Source of the DNA: Sphingomonadales bacterium
GTDB taxonomy: Bacteria; Pseudomonadota; Alphaproteobacteria; Sphingomonadales; Sphingomonadaceae
Assembly (NCBI GenBank): GCA_025351405.1
Contig: JANXVZ010000006.1
Coordinates: forward strand, 62,001-126,000
DNA: 64,000 nucleotides
Reading direction: 5' to 3'
Part shown: piece by piece, positions 43,212 through 51,085 of the stretch
Numbering within the stretch: position 1 is the stretch's first letter
Layout: each line of letters begins with the position of its first letter
Position numbers and translations under genes: made by a program
Notes under the pieces: model-generated
Seen by the model: the letters and a program-made list of their open reading frames with translations, nothing else
Databases searched by the model: none
Told to the model about the DNA's origin: nothing

Positions 43212-44186
43212 CTAGCGTGCCACGGCCAGCCCGGCTTCCGTCACCCAGCCCTTGGTGCCGAGTTCGTCCTCCACTTCCCAGAAGCCGGCGACCTTGTTGC
43301 CGGTCGGGTAGAGAATCGACCCGGCATCGAGGCTCTTGAGGACGCGGCCCTTCAGCGACGCGGTGGCGTACATGCGTCCGGGCCGGGTCAGTGTCACGGC
43401 CTTTTGCGCCGCCGGTCCGGCGATCGCCTGCGCCATGCCGCCCATGTCGCTGACCAGCTTGGTATAGGCGTCGAGATAGGCGAGCGCGATGACCTGGCCG
43501 ATTTCGGTGTTGTCATAACCGCTGGCACCGCCGGCGCCGAGGATGCCGCCGCCAAAGATGCCGCCGCCGCCGCCCCAGCCGAGATCGGTCTTCTTCGACT
43601 GGCCCTCGGCTACGAACTCTTCGGATGTCTTGTTGTTGACGACATTGAGGACGACATTTGCCGATCGCTTCTTGACGTTGATGCCGCCGACAAGACCTCC
43701 GACCGCGCCGCCGAGGAATCCCCCGACGATGCCGCCGACGTTGAGGCCGCCCTTGTTATTGTTCGACGTGACGATGTCCGGAATGACGGTGAAGTCCGCC
43801 TCGACCATCTGGCCCTTGCCGATGGCGCCGCCACGGCGCAGTTCCCCGCTACCGGCGAGCGAGCGTTCGGTTTGCATGGCCGCCATGCCGCGCTGGCTGC
43901 GGTTGACCAGCCGGAAACAGCGCGATTTCTGCACATAGACCCGGATCAGCGCTTCGGGCGAGCTGAGGCCGAGGTCGGTCCACCATCGCTGCTCGGGCTC
44001 ACCCACCGCAATCGTGCCCAGCGGGCGACCGCACACTGGCAATTCCGCGGTTTTCTGGGCGCGGGTGTCTTCGGCGGACTGGCTATGGCTCGATTTGATT
44101 TCAGCGCTGGCCGGAATCGACGGCATGACCATCGCCGTTGCCAGGAAGATTCCGACAAATCGGCGTGAATCGAAGCGCTTGCCCAT
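43212..44186 (-). CDS. CsgG/HfaB-like secreted protein with C-terminal SH3-like domain
   Basis: A 324-residue exported protein with a signal peptide (GIFLATAMVMPSIPASA). The central part resembles CsgG/HfaB-type proteins (LIRVYVQKSRCFRLVNRSQRG, GQMVEADFTVIPDIV, then a Gly-rich segment GGIVGGFLGGAVGGLVGG). The C-terminal 60 residues look like a bacterial SH3 fold (MYATASLKGRVLKSLDAG, GTKGWVTEAG). AGGGGAGG before the ATG at 44186 decides the start. No curli or holdfast genes are adjacent, so the exported partner is unknown. Confidence 0.78.
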   Translation of the reverse strand: MGKRFDSRRFVGIFLATAMVMPSIPASAEIKSSHSQSAEDTRAQKTAELPVCGRPLGTIAVGEPEQRWWTDLGLSSPEALIRVYVQKSRCFRLVNRSQRGMAAMQTERSLAGSGELRRGGAIGKGQMVEADFTVIPDIVTSNNNKGGLNVGGIVGGFLGGAVGGLVGGINVKKRSANVVLNVVNNKTSEEFVAEGQSKKTDLGWGGGGGIFGGGILGAGGASGYDNTEIGQVIALAYLDAYTKLVSDMGGMAQAIAGPAAQKAVTLTRPGRMYATASLKGRVLKSLDAGSILYPTGNKVAGFWEVEDELGTKGWVTEAGLAVAR

Positions 44187-44209
44187 GATTGACCTCCCCT
44201 GATCGATGT

Positions 44210-44239
44210 TTGACAATAGATTAATCAGCATCATATTGC
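44210..44239 (+). promoter_or_regulatory. candidate sigma70 promoter of pyrE
   Basis: A perfect TTGACA at 44210-44215 with ATATTG or TATTGC 17 or 18 nt further (44233-44239) gives a start near 44245, about 55 nt before the pyrE ATG. It lies in the AT-richer gap between pyrE and the divergent CsgG-like gene. Confidence 0.4.
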
Positions 44240-44299
44240 CACAGCCTTTGCCGGGTCTAATGGTTTGAAGCGTTGCGCAAGCCTGCTACGCCATCCGTT

Positions 44300-44881
44300 A
44301 TGACCGATGACCAGATCCTTGCCGAATTCCGCGCTGCCGAAGCGCTGCTGGAGGGGCACTTCATCCTCTCTTCCGGCCTGCGCAGCCCGCGTTACCTGCA
44401 ATGTGCGCGGGTGCTGATGGATCCGGCCCGCGCCGCGCGGCTGGCGCAGGCTCTGGCGGCAAAGATTCCCGCCGAGGTGAGAAGCCAGGTCGAGGTGGTC
44501 ATCGCGCCGGCGATGGGCGGGCTTATTTGCGGCCATGAACTGGCGCGGGCGCTCGGCGTGCTTTCGATGTTCGTCGAGCGGCCGACGGGCACGTTCGAGC
44601 TGCGGCGGGGATTCCGGCTGGAGCCGGGTCAGAAAGTGTTGTTGATGGAGGATGTGGTGACCACCGGGCTATCGTCCCGCGAAGCCATCGCCGCGGTGAA
44701 TGCCGCCGGTGGTGACGTTGTCCACGCCGCGTCGCTGGTCGATCGATCGAATGGCAAGGCCGATCTCGGCGTGCCGTTCACCCCGCTGATCCGCCTCGAC
44801 GTGCCGAGCTATTCCGCGGATGCGCTGCCGGCCGAACTGGCGGCGATCCCGGCGGTGAAGCCGGGGAGCCGCGCGGCATGA
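44300..44881 (+). CDS. pyrE: orotate phosphoribosyltransferase
   Basis: A 193-residue PyrE, which makes OMP from orotate and PRPP in pyrimidine synthesis. [11 protein letters not shown] is the PRPP-binding motif; [15 protein letters not shown] and [15 protein letters not shown] are family features. I chose MTDDQ at 44300 instead of the earlier ATG at 44273, since it starts the conserved fold. It heads a run of tightly overlapping genes to the AI-2E-type gene. Confidence 0.94.
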   Translation: MTDDQILAEFRAAEALLEGHFILSSGLRSPRYLQCARVLMDPARAARLAQALAAKIPAEVRSQVEVVIAPAMGGLICGHELARALGVLSMFVERPTGTFELRRGFRLEPGQKVLLMEDVVTTGLSSREAIAAVNAAGGDVVHAASLVDRSNGKADLGVPFTPLIRLDVPSYSADALPAELAAIPAVKPGSRAA

Positions 44882-45963
44882 GGCTCGTCCGCCGCCTTTG
44901 GACTGCAGCATTGCTCGGCGCTGCCGCAACGACGGCATCGGCAACCGCGTCCCGCGATCTTGGCGACCTCCTTGTTCTCAAGGATTTCCTCACCGCGAAG
45001 GATTATGCACATACCGGCATGATCGGGATCCCGGGCGGGGCGGTCATCGACTTCGGCACGGACACCGCGACGCGGCGCATGGTCTGGCGCTGGGCTTCCG
45101 TCACCAAGCAAGTGGTTGCCGTCCTCGTGATGCAGGAGGTCGAGAAGGGTCGGATCGATCTCGATGCGCCCGCATCACGCTATCTCAAATCGGTCACGCT
45201 GCCCGGCGGTGAAGCGGTAACCGTCAAGCGGCTGCTCAACCACACCTCTGGCCTGTTCGACCCGGAGGATGGTCCAAAGGACAAGGACGGCATTCCGCTG
45301 ACCTATCTGCGCTCATCGTCGAAGCCGGCTCCAGGCCTCGACCCGCAATGCCTCAAGCCCTCGGGCCGCGCGCCGGGCGAGGGTTTTCGCTACAACAACT
45401 GTGACTATCTCGTGCTGGGCGCGCTGCTCGAAGCGGTGACCGGCGAGCCGTTCGCGTCGCTGGTCGCCGACCGCATCGCCAAACCGCTCGGCCTCAAATC
45501 GTTGCGGGTCCTCAAGCCCGGCGACCATGATGACGTGACCGGGACCGACGGCAAGGGCGGCACCGACGCTGGAATCGACCCCGGCCGCTTCGGCCCGGCC
45601 GCGAATCTCGCCGGGACGTCCGATGACCTGCTGAAGTTCGACCGCGCGCTGATCGACGGCACCCTGCTCGGCAAGGCCGCGACCGAGACGATGTGGGCTG
45701 GCGACCCCAAGCTCGGCTATGCCGCGCTCGGCGTCTGGTCCTATCCCGTCAAACCGCGTGGCTGCACCGCCGCCCAGCACATCGTCGAGCGCCGCGGCGA
45801 GGTCGGCAATGTCCAGGTGCGAAACCTCATCGCGCCCGAACGCGGCATCGCCATCGTCGCCTTCGCTGCTACCAGCACCACCGATTTCGGCGAACCCTGG
45901 CAGGGCAAGGGCCTAACCTTCGAGCTGCTGTCGGCAGCGCTTTGCCCGGAAGCAGCGAAATGA
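44878..45963 (+). CDS. beta-lactamase-fold serine hydrolase
   Basis: A 361-residue exported serine hydrolase of the class C beta-lactamase/PBP-like esterase family. It has a signal peptide ([16 protein letters not shown]), the catalytic SVTK (SxxK), YNNCDY with the Tyr-x-Asn motif and a GEVGN segment near the end in place of KTG. It probably acts on a peptide or ester in the periplasm; resistance cannot be inferred. It overlaps pyrE by 4 nt and pdxJ by 4 nt, an insertion into the pyrE-pdxJ block. Confidence 0.87.
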   Translation: MRLVRRLWTAALLGAAATTASATASRDLGDLLVLKDFLTAKDYAHTGMIGIPGGAVIDFGTDTATRRMVWRWASVTKQVVAVLVMQEVEKGRIDLDAPASRYLKSVTLPGGEAVTVKRLLNHTSGLFDPEDGPKDKDGIPLTYLRSSSKPAPGLDPQCLKPSGRAPGEGFRYNNCDYLVLGALLEAVTGEPFASLVADRIAKPLGLKSLRVLKPGDHDDVTGTDGKGGTDAGIDPGRFGPAANLAGTSDDLLKFDRALIDGTLLGKAATETMWAGDPKLGYAALGVWSYPVKPRGCTAAQHIVERRGEVGNVQVRNLIAPERGIAIVAFAATSTTDFGEPWQGKGLTFELLSAALCPEAAK

Positions 45964-46700
45964 ACCCAAAACTTCGGCCCCATCTGCGTCTGGGCGTCAA
46001 TATCGATCACGTCGCCACCATCCGCAACGCGCGCGGCGGCCTGCATCCCGACCCCGTCCGTGCGGCGCTGCTCGCTGCCGAGGCGGGTGCCGATGGTATC
46101 ACCGCACATCTGCGCGAGGACAGGCGACATATCACCGATGACGATCTCGACCGGCTGGTTGGCAGCATCAGCCTGCCGCTAAACCTTGAAATGGCAGCCA
46201 CCGACGAAATGCTGGCGATTGCGCTGGCACATCGCCCGCATGCCGCCTGCATCGTTCCGGAACGCCGCGCCGAGCGCACGACCGAGGGTGGGCTCGACGC
46301 CGCTGGCCAGCACAATACGCTGGCGCCGATCGTTGCCCGGCTCAAGGCCGCGGGTATCCGGGTCAGCCTGTTCGTCGCGCCGGAAATGCATCAACTCGAC
46401 GCTGCAGCGCGGCTCGGAGCGCCGGTGGTCGAGCTGCATACCGGGCCATATTCGCATGCGGAGGGCGACCAGGTTGCGGTCCAACTCGAACGCCTGCGCA
46501 TCGCGGCCGAGCACGGCGTCGGGCTGGGTCTCGAGATGCATGCCGGACATGGGCTGACCTTCGACAATGTCGGACCGATCGCCGCGATGCCGCAGATCGC
46601 CGAGCTCAATATCGGCCATTTCCTCATCGGCGAAGCCGTGTTCACCGGCCTTGGTCCCGCCATCGCCCGGATGCGTGCGGCAATGGATGCAAGCGGTTGA
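45960..46700 (+). CDS. pdxJ: pyridoxine 5'-phosphate synthase
   Basis: A 246-residue TIM-barrel enzyme that makes PNP from 1-deoxyxylulose 5-phosphate and 3-amino-2-oxopropyl phosphate. [28 protein letters not shown] and LNLEMAAT carry the active-site residues; the [12 protein letters not shown] motif is diagnostic. The ATG lies in the stop of the serine hydrolase gene, and acpS follows at 10 nt. Confidence 0.96.
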   Translation: MNPKLRPHLRLGVNIDHVATIRNARGGLHPDPVRAALLAAEAGADGITAHLREDRRHITDDDLDRLVGSISLPLNLEMAATDEMLAIALAHRPHAACIVPERRAERTTEGGLDAAGQHNTLAPIVARLKAAGIRVSLFVAPEMHQLDAAARLGAPVVELHTGPYSHAEGDQVAVQLERLRIAAEHGVGLGLEMHAGHGLTFDNVGPIAAMPQIAELNIGHFLIGEAVFTGLGPAIARMRAAMDASG

Positions 46701-46710
46701 GGGACACGCG

Positions 46711-47133
46711 ATGAATATCCCGTCCGGCGTCGTTATCCTCGGGCTCGGCTCGGACCTGTGCAATATCGACCGCATCACCAACAGCATCGAGCGTTTTGGC
46801 GATCGCTTCCTCAACCGGATCTATACGGAAACGGAACGTGCCAAGGCCGACCGCCGGGTGATGACCCGCGCTGCCACCTATGCCAAGCGCTTCGCTGCCA
46901 AGGAAGCCTGCGCCAAGGCGCTCGGCACCGGTTTTCGCCATGGCGTGTTTTTTCGCGACATGGGGGTGGTCAACCTGCCATCGGGTCAACCCACCCTGCA
47001 ACTCGGCGGAGGCGCGCTGGCGAGGCTGGCGCAAATGACGCCAACGGGGCATAGGGCTGACGTGCATCTGACGATGACCGACGACCATCCTTGGGCGCAG
47101 GCCATCGTGCTAATTACGGCGAGTCTCTTATGA
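46711..47133 (+). CDS. acpS: holo-[acyl-carrier-protein] synthase
   Basis: A 140-residue AcpS that transfers phosphopantetheine from CoA to acyl carrier protein. [12 protein letters not shown] (Mg-binding Asp) and [12 protein letters not shown] (Glu) are the signature. The ATG at 46711 is preceded by a GAGGGA. pdxJ-acpS-lepB is a conserved order in alphaproteobacteria. Confidence 0.95.
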   Translation: MNIPSGVVILGLGSDLCNIDRITNSIERFGDRFLNRIYTETERAKADRRVMTRAATYAKRFAAKEACAKALGTGFRHGVFFRDMGVVNLPSGQPTLQLGGGALARLAQMTPTGHRADVHLTMTDDHPWAQAIVLITASLL

Positions 47134-47966
47134 CCAATTCCCAAGCTGCTGCGCCTGCGCTGAAAAAGCCGGTAAACTGGGCCAACGAAGTCTGGCAGTT
47201 GTTCCTGCTCGTCCTCGCGGTGCTGGCCGTCCACAGCCTTGTCGCCAAGCCGTTCTTCATCCCCTCGGGTTCGATGCTGCCGTCGCTGTATATCGGCGAC
47301 AGGCTGATCGTGTCGAAATACCCCTATGGGTATTCCTACCTTTCCCCGTCTTTCAACGTGCTGCCCGAAATGCCGGGTCGCATCTTCGGGCGCCTGCCCG
47401 AACGCGGCGACATTGCGGTCATCAAATCGCCCAAGGACAAGGTGGACTATATCAAGCGAGTCATCGCGCTGCCCGGTGACACTGTACAGATGCGCGACGG
47501 GGTGCTGTGGCTCAACGGTGCCGCAGTGCCCAAGGTGGCTGTTGCCCCTACCGATATACCCGTCAGCGAGAACAGCGACTGCGTCTCCCAAGCCGATTCG
47601 CAGGTACGCACCACCGACGCCAGCGGGCGCCTGGTTTGCCGCTACCCGACGTTCCGGGAAACGCTGCCCTCCGGCCGCAGTTACCTGACAATCGATCTGG
47701 GCCAGACCCCGCAGGACAACACCGACCCCCTGATCGTTCCCGAGGGCCATATCTTCCTGATGGGCGACAATCGCGACAATTCGGAAGACAGCCGCTTTGA
47801 TCCGCTTATCGGCGGCCTGGGGATGCTGCCGATCGAAAACCTTGTTGGCCGGGCCGAATTCACCACGTTTTCGCTGGATGGCTCGAGCAGCTTCAACCCG
47901 GTGACCTGGTTTACGGCGCTTCGATCCAATCGCTGGTTCCTCGGGCTCGACAAGAAGGTCGAGTGA
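47130..47966 (+). CDS. lepB: signal peptidase I
   Basis: A 278-residue leader peptidase that cleaves Sec and Tat signal peptides. One N-terminal transmembrane helix ([16 protein letters not shown]) is followed by the catalytic Ser in [11 protein letters not shown] and Lys in [29 protein letters not shown] is box E. The start overlaps acpS by 4 nt. Confidence 0.96.
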   Translation: MTNSQAAAPALKKPVNWANEVWQLFLLVLAVLAVHSLVAKPFFIPSGSMLPSLYIGDRLIVSKYPYGYSYLSPSFNVLPEMPGRIFGRLPERGDIAVIKSPKDKVDYIKRVIALPGDTVQMRDGVLWLNGAAVPKVAVAPTDIPVSENSDCVSQADSQVRTTDASGRLVCRYPTFRETLPSGRSYLTIDLGQTPQDNTDPLIVPEGHIFLMGDNRDNSEDSRFDPLIGGLGMLPIENLVGRAEFTTFSLDGSSSFNPVTWFTALRSNRWFLGLDKKVE

Positions 47967-49054
47967 CCCGCAAGCCGACCAAGGCGCCTGGCCACGCGCC
48001 CAGCCCGCTGGAACCGCGCAGCGAGCGGGTTCGCGAAGCGGTGCAACTTGCCGCGATCTGGCTCGGCATGGCAGCCGTGGCGCTGGTCGCGTTCAAGCTG
48101 GCCGGTGCGCTGTTGTTGTTGTTCGCAGGGCTGGTGTTTGCCGCCGGGCTGCAGGGTGGCCAGCACCTGCTTGGCCGGATTTGGAAGGTTCACGCCAATA
48201 TCCGGCTCGCGGTCGTGGTCGTCATCTTCTTTCTGGCGCTTATCGGCTTCGTCCTCTTCGCCGGGGTGGCATTGGCGGCACAAGCGCAACAACTCGGCGT
48301 GACACTGGCTGCACAGGCGGGACGCGTCTCCGGCTTGCTGCGGGAATTCGGCATCGATATCGGCAGCGGCGGCGATCCCATCGCAGCGTTGAAGGCGCAA
48401 CTCGGTTCACAGATCGGCGGGCAGATAGACCGGGTGGCGGGGTTTGTCGGCTCGGCGGCCGGCGCCCTCGGCTCCGGGCTCCTTATTGTCACGCTCGGAA
48501 TCTATATCGCCGCCGAACCGCAGACCTATCAACGTGGCATCGCCTGGCTCACCCCGGAGCGCGCCCGGCCCCGGGTCGAGCGCACATTGCGGGCCATGGG
48601 GCGGATGCTGCGCCGATGGGTGGCAGGGCGCATCGTCATCATGCTTATCGAAGGCAGCATGATCTTCGTGGCGCTATGGTTTGCCGGTGTGCCGCTGGCG
48701 GCGCTGCTAGGGGTGGTCGCCGGGCTGCTGGCCTTCATCCCCACGCTCGGCGCACTCATCGCCGGGGTGCTGATCATCGCTGTCGGTTTTTCGGCAGGCA
48801 CGACGACGGGGCTCTGGGCAATCGGCGTCTATCTTGTCGTCCAGCTTGTCGAAGGCAATGTGCTCAATCCGATTATCGAGAAGCGCGCGGTCGATCTTGC
48901 GCCCGCCGTGGTGCTCGCGTCGCAGCTTTTGTTCGGGGTGTTGTTCGGGATATTGGGGGTGGCACTTGCCGACCCGATCGTGGCGCTGGCCAAGGTCGCG
49001 CTGGAGACACAATCGGATGAGGATGATGCGGGCGAGGCGCCCGGCACGACCTGA
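47963..49054 (+). CDS. AI-2E family transporter (DUF20/TqsA-like)
   Basis: A 363-residue membrane protein of the AI-2E transporter family (PerM/TqsA-like), with about eight helices. ALWFAGVPLAALLGVVAGLLAFIPTLGALI and VQLVEGNVLNPIIEKRAVDLAPAVVLASQLLFG are the family signature. The GTG overlaps the lepB stop. No quorum-sensing function is implied: most members transport unknown solutes. It takes the place where rnc usually follows lepB. Confidence 0.9.
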   Translation: MTRKPTKAPGHAPSPLEPRSERVREAVQLAAIWLGMAAVALVAFKLAGALLLLFAGLVFAAGLQGGQHLLGRIWKVHANIRLAVVVVIFFLALIGFVLFAGVALAAQAQQLGVTLAAQAGRVSGLLREFGIDIGSGGDPIAALKAQLGSQIGGQIDRVAGFVGSAAGALGSGLLIVTLGIYIAAEPQTYQRGIAWLTPERARPRVERTLRAMGRMLRRWVAGRIVIMLIEGSMIFVALWFAGVPLAALLGVVAGLLAFIPTLGALIAGVLIIAVGFSAGTTTGLWAIGVYLVVQLVEGNVLNPIIEKRAVDLAPAVVLASQLLFGVLFGILGVALADPIVALAKVALETQSDEDDAGEAPGTT

Positions 49055-49060
49055 AACCGG

Positions 49061-49591
49061 CTACGCCTTCGGACGCACCGCCAGCAGTTCGACATCGAAT
49101 TCAAGCACGGCACCGGGCGGAATGACGCCGCCGGCGCCCGCTGCGCCGTAACCGAGAGCGGGCGGTACCGTGAAATGATATTTCGAGCCGGTGTTCATCA
49201 ACTGGACGCCCTCGCTCCAGCCCGGAATCACACCGTCGAGCGGAAACTTCGCCGGCTGGCCGCGCTGATAACTCGAGTCGAAAACCGTGCCGTCGATGAG
49301 CCGGCCTTCATAATGAACCAATACCGTATCGGTCCGCGCCGGCTTGGGGCCGGTGCCTTGGGTGATGATCTTGTATTGAAGCCCGCTCGCTGTGGTGATG
49401 ACGCCGGGCTTCTTGGCGTTTTCGGCCAGATACTGCATGTCCTGCTGCCGCACAGCAGCCACCTGCGCCTGGGTACCAAGCCACACGCCGACACCAACCA
49501 GCAGGATGACGACGAGGGCCGCCAGGACCCATTTCGTCAAGCCTGAACCAGACTTTGCCGCGCCTGCGGATTTGGGATCGGCAGTCGCCAT
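49061..49591 (-). CDS. FKBP-type peptidyl-prolyl isomerase
   Basis: A 176-residue membrane-anchored isomerase: an N-terminal helix (WVLAALVVILLVGVGVWLG) then an FKBP domain (DTVLVHYEGRLIDGTVFDSSYQRGQPAKFPLDGVIPGW), facing the periplasm. It lies between rpsU and the convergent AI-2E-type gene, only 6 nt from that gene's stop. Confidence 0.93.
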   Translation of the reverse strand: MATADPKSAGAAKSGSGLTKWVLAALVVILLVGVGVWLGTQAQVAAVRQQDMQYLAENAKKPGVITTASGLQYKIITQGTGPKPARTDTVLVHYEGRLIDGTVFDSSYQRGQPAKFPLDGVIPGWSEGVQLMNTGSKYHFTVPPALGYGAAGAGGVIPPGAVLEFDVELLAVRPKA

Positions 49592-49622
49592 CAGCGCATC
49601 ACTCCGGGTAAGCTTATGAAAT

Positions 49623-49643
49623 GGCGGCCGATCTACGGCCGCC
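49623..49643 (-). terminator. hairpin after rpsU
   Basis: GGCGGCC and GGCCGCC pair perfectly over GATCTAC. Read on the minus strand it is followed by ATTTCAT, a partial T-run, so it probably ends the rpsU transcript before the FKBP gene. Confidence 0.5.
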
Positions 49644-49660
49644 GATATTCAGGACAGCGC

Positions 49661-49867
49661 TTATTTGACGCCGTCGCGCTCGGCGCGCTTGCGCTCCAGC
49701 TTGCGGGCGCGGCGAACGGCGGCTGCCTTTTCGCGGGCGCGCTTTTCGCTGGGCTTTTCGTAATGACGCCGCAACTTCATCTCGCGGTACACGCCTTCGC
49801 GCTGCAGCTTCTTCTTGAGCGCGCGCAGCGCCTGATCGACATTGTTGTCGCGTACCACGATTTGCAT
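49661..49867 (-). CDS. rpsU: 30S ribosomal protein S21
   Basis: A 68-residue bS21 protein, small, basic and the usual length for the family. [43 protein letters not shown]-like sequence is typical; the tail is Arg/Lys-rich. I start it at the Met that begins QIVV, not the earlier one at 49888. It is separate from the other ribosomal genes. Confidence 0.97.
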   Translation of the reverse strand: MQIVVRDNNVDQALRALKKKLQREGVYREMKLRRHYEKPSEKRAREKAAAVRRARKLERKRAERDGVK

Positions 49868-50067
49868 GCGGCCGTTCACTCCGTTCACGTATCAGGCCTC
49901 AGCATGGCCCGTACTTGTCACAAGGTTGATATCCGCCGGAAACGATTTTTCCAGCGCGAAGGCGGGGCCATAGCAGAGCGGCCCTCCATGAACAAGCCGC
50001 GATACAGCCCGCGCTTGCGGCAATCGCGGCGCTGGAGGCGGCGCCGCGAAACGGCTACTATCGAACC

Positions 50068-50718
50068 ATGATCGAAGACATCCCGCTTGCCGTGCTCCGC
50101 CCGCGCCTTATCGCGGCGATGTTGCCCAATGTACCTTTCGATGGTTGGACGGCGTTGGCACGCGATTCCGCTGCCGATGCAGAGGGCATCGACCGCGACG
50201 TCGCCGCCATGGCGCTGCCCGATGCGGTGGCGATGACAGATGCCTACACCGCCCGGGCCGACACATTGATGGTGGCGGCGATGCGCCTCGCCGGCGTGGA
50301 CACCATGAAGGTGCGCGACCGCATCAAGCTGGCGCTGCGCACGCGGCTGGAACAGGCCGAACATGACAGGGAGGCGGTGCGCAGTGCGCTGGTGGTCATG
50401 ACGTTGCCGCACAATGCCGCGCTGGGCCTGCGGACTCTGTGGCGCACGGCCGACGCGATGTGGCGAGCGGCCGGCGATACCGCGACGGATTTCAACCATT
50501 ATTCGAAGCGGGTGATCCTCGGCTCGGTCTATTCTGCCAGCCTTTTGTATTGGCTGGATGACGACAGCGAAGGGCATGGCGCGACCTGGGAATTCATCGA
50601 CCGGCGCATCGATGGCATCATGCGCTTTGAAAAGACCAAGGCCAGTTTGAAGGGGGCACTGTCGGTGTTCCCGGATCCCGCTCGCTTCCTTGGCCGGCTG
50701 CGCTATCCGGCAGTGTAG
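50068..50718 (+). CDS. coq9: COQ9 family protein
   Basis: A 216-residue homologue of COQ9, a lipid-binding protein needed for ubiquinone hydroxylation with COQ7 and found in alphaproteobacteria and mitochondria. The C-terminal domain (WRTADAMWRAAGDTATDFNHYSKRVILGSVYSASLLYWLDD) is characteristic. It is divergent from rpsU across a 200-nt gap that shows no other gene. Its last codons are part of a 16-bp tandem duplication. Confidence 0.93.
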   Translation: MIEDIPLAVLRPRLIAAMLPNVPFDGWTALARDSAADAEGIDRDVAAMALPDAVAMTDAYTARADTLMVAAMRLAGVDTMKVRDRIKLALRTRLEQAEHDREAVRSALVVMTLPHNAALGLRTLWRTADAMWRAAGDTATDFNHYSKRVILGSVYSASLLYWLDDDSEGHGATWEFIDRRIDGIMRFEKTKASLKGALSVFPDPARFLGRLRYPAV

Positions 50719-50738
50719 CAGGCCGGCAGTGTAACAGG
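50707..50738. repeat. 16-bp tandem duplication at the coq9 stop
   Basis: CCGGCAGTGTAGCAGG (50707-50722) is repeated directly as CCGGCAGTGTAACAGG (50723-50738), one mismatch. The stop codon TAG of coq9 lies in the first copy and a TAA lies at the same place in the second. It looks like a recent duplication. Confidence 0.9.
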
Positions 50739-50753
50739 CGCCACTAGCGCCTG
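50735..50753. terminator. short hairpin after coq9
   Basis: CAGGCGC and GCGCCTG pair perfectly over CACTA. No T-run follows. It may end coq9 or act as a 5' structure of the feoA leader. Confidence 0.4.
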
Positions 50754-50758
50754 CCTCT

Positions 50759-50779
50759 CGCACATGATAGTCATTCGCA
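50759..50779. promoter_or_regulatory. Fur-like box upstream of feoA
   Basis: CGCACATGATAGTCATTCGCA is an imperfect 9-3-9 dyad (6 of 9 positions pair), with the ATGATAGTCAT core typical of Fur sites. It lies 25 nt before the GTG of feoA, so iron repression of feoAB is likely. It was matched by eye only. Confidence 0.5.
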
Positions 50780-50804
50780 ACTTCATCTCGCGAGTGACCG
50801 GCGC

Positions 50805-51080
50805 GTGCCCAGACTGACCAATCTGCTGATCGAGCATCTTGCCCGCGGGCAAGTGATGACCATTACCGCCATCGACCGCGACGGCCTTGACCCAAAGACC
50901 GCGGAGCGCCTCCACGAACTGGGGTTCGATGAAGGCGTCGATATCGAGCTTTTGCACCGGGCGCCCCTCGGTGGCGATCCGCTGGCGGTCAAGGTCGGGA
51001 ACATGACCGTGGCACTGCGCAAAGCCATGGCGCGTCTGATTGAAGTGGCGCCGCTGACCACCAGCATCGCCGCCGAATAG
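50805..51080 (+). CDS. feoA: ferrous iron transport protein A
   Basis: A 91-residue SH3-fold protein that supports FeoB. LIEHLARGQVMTITAID, RLHELGFDEGVDIELL and VGNMTVALRKAMARLIEV cover the FeoA domain. It starts with GTG. feoB follows at 5 nt. Confidence 0.93.
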   Translation: MPRLTNLLIEHLARGQVMTITAIDRDGLDPKTAERLHELGFDEGVDIELLHRAPLGGDPLAVKVGNMTVALRKAMARLIEVAPLTTSIAAE

Positions 51081-51085
51081 CCAGC

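Noticed and set aside
44878-45963. True beta-lactamase
   Set aside because: The family is mostly esterases and peptidases, and the KTG motif is not evident; no resistance claim is made.
47963-49054. Quorum-sensing exporter
   Set aside because: The family name AI-2E does not prove autoinducer transport and no lux genes are present.
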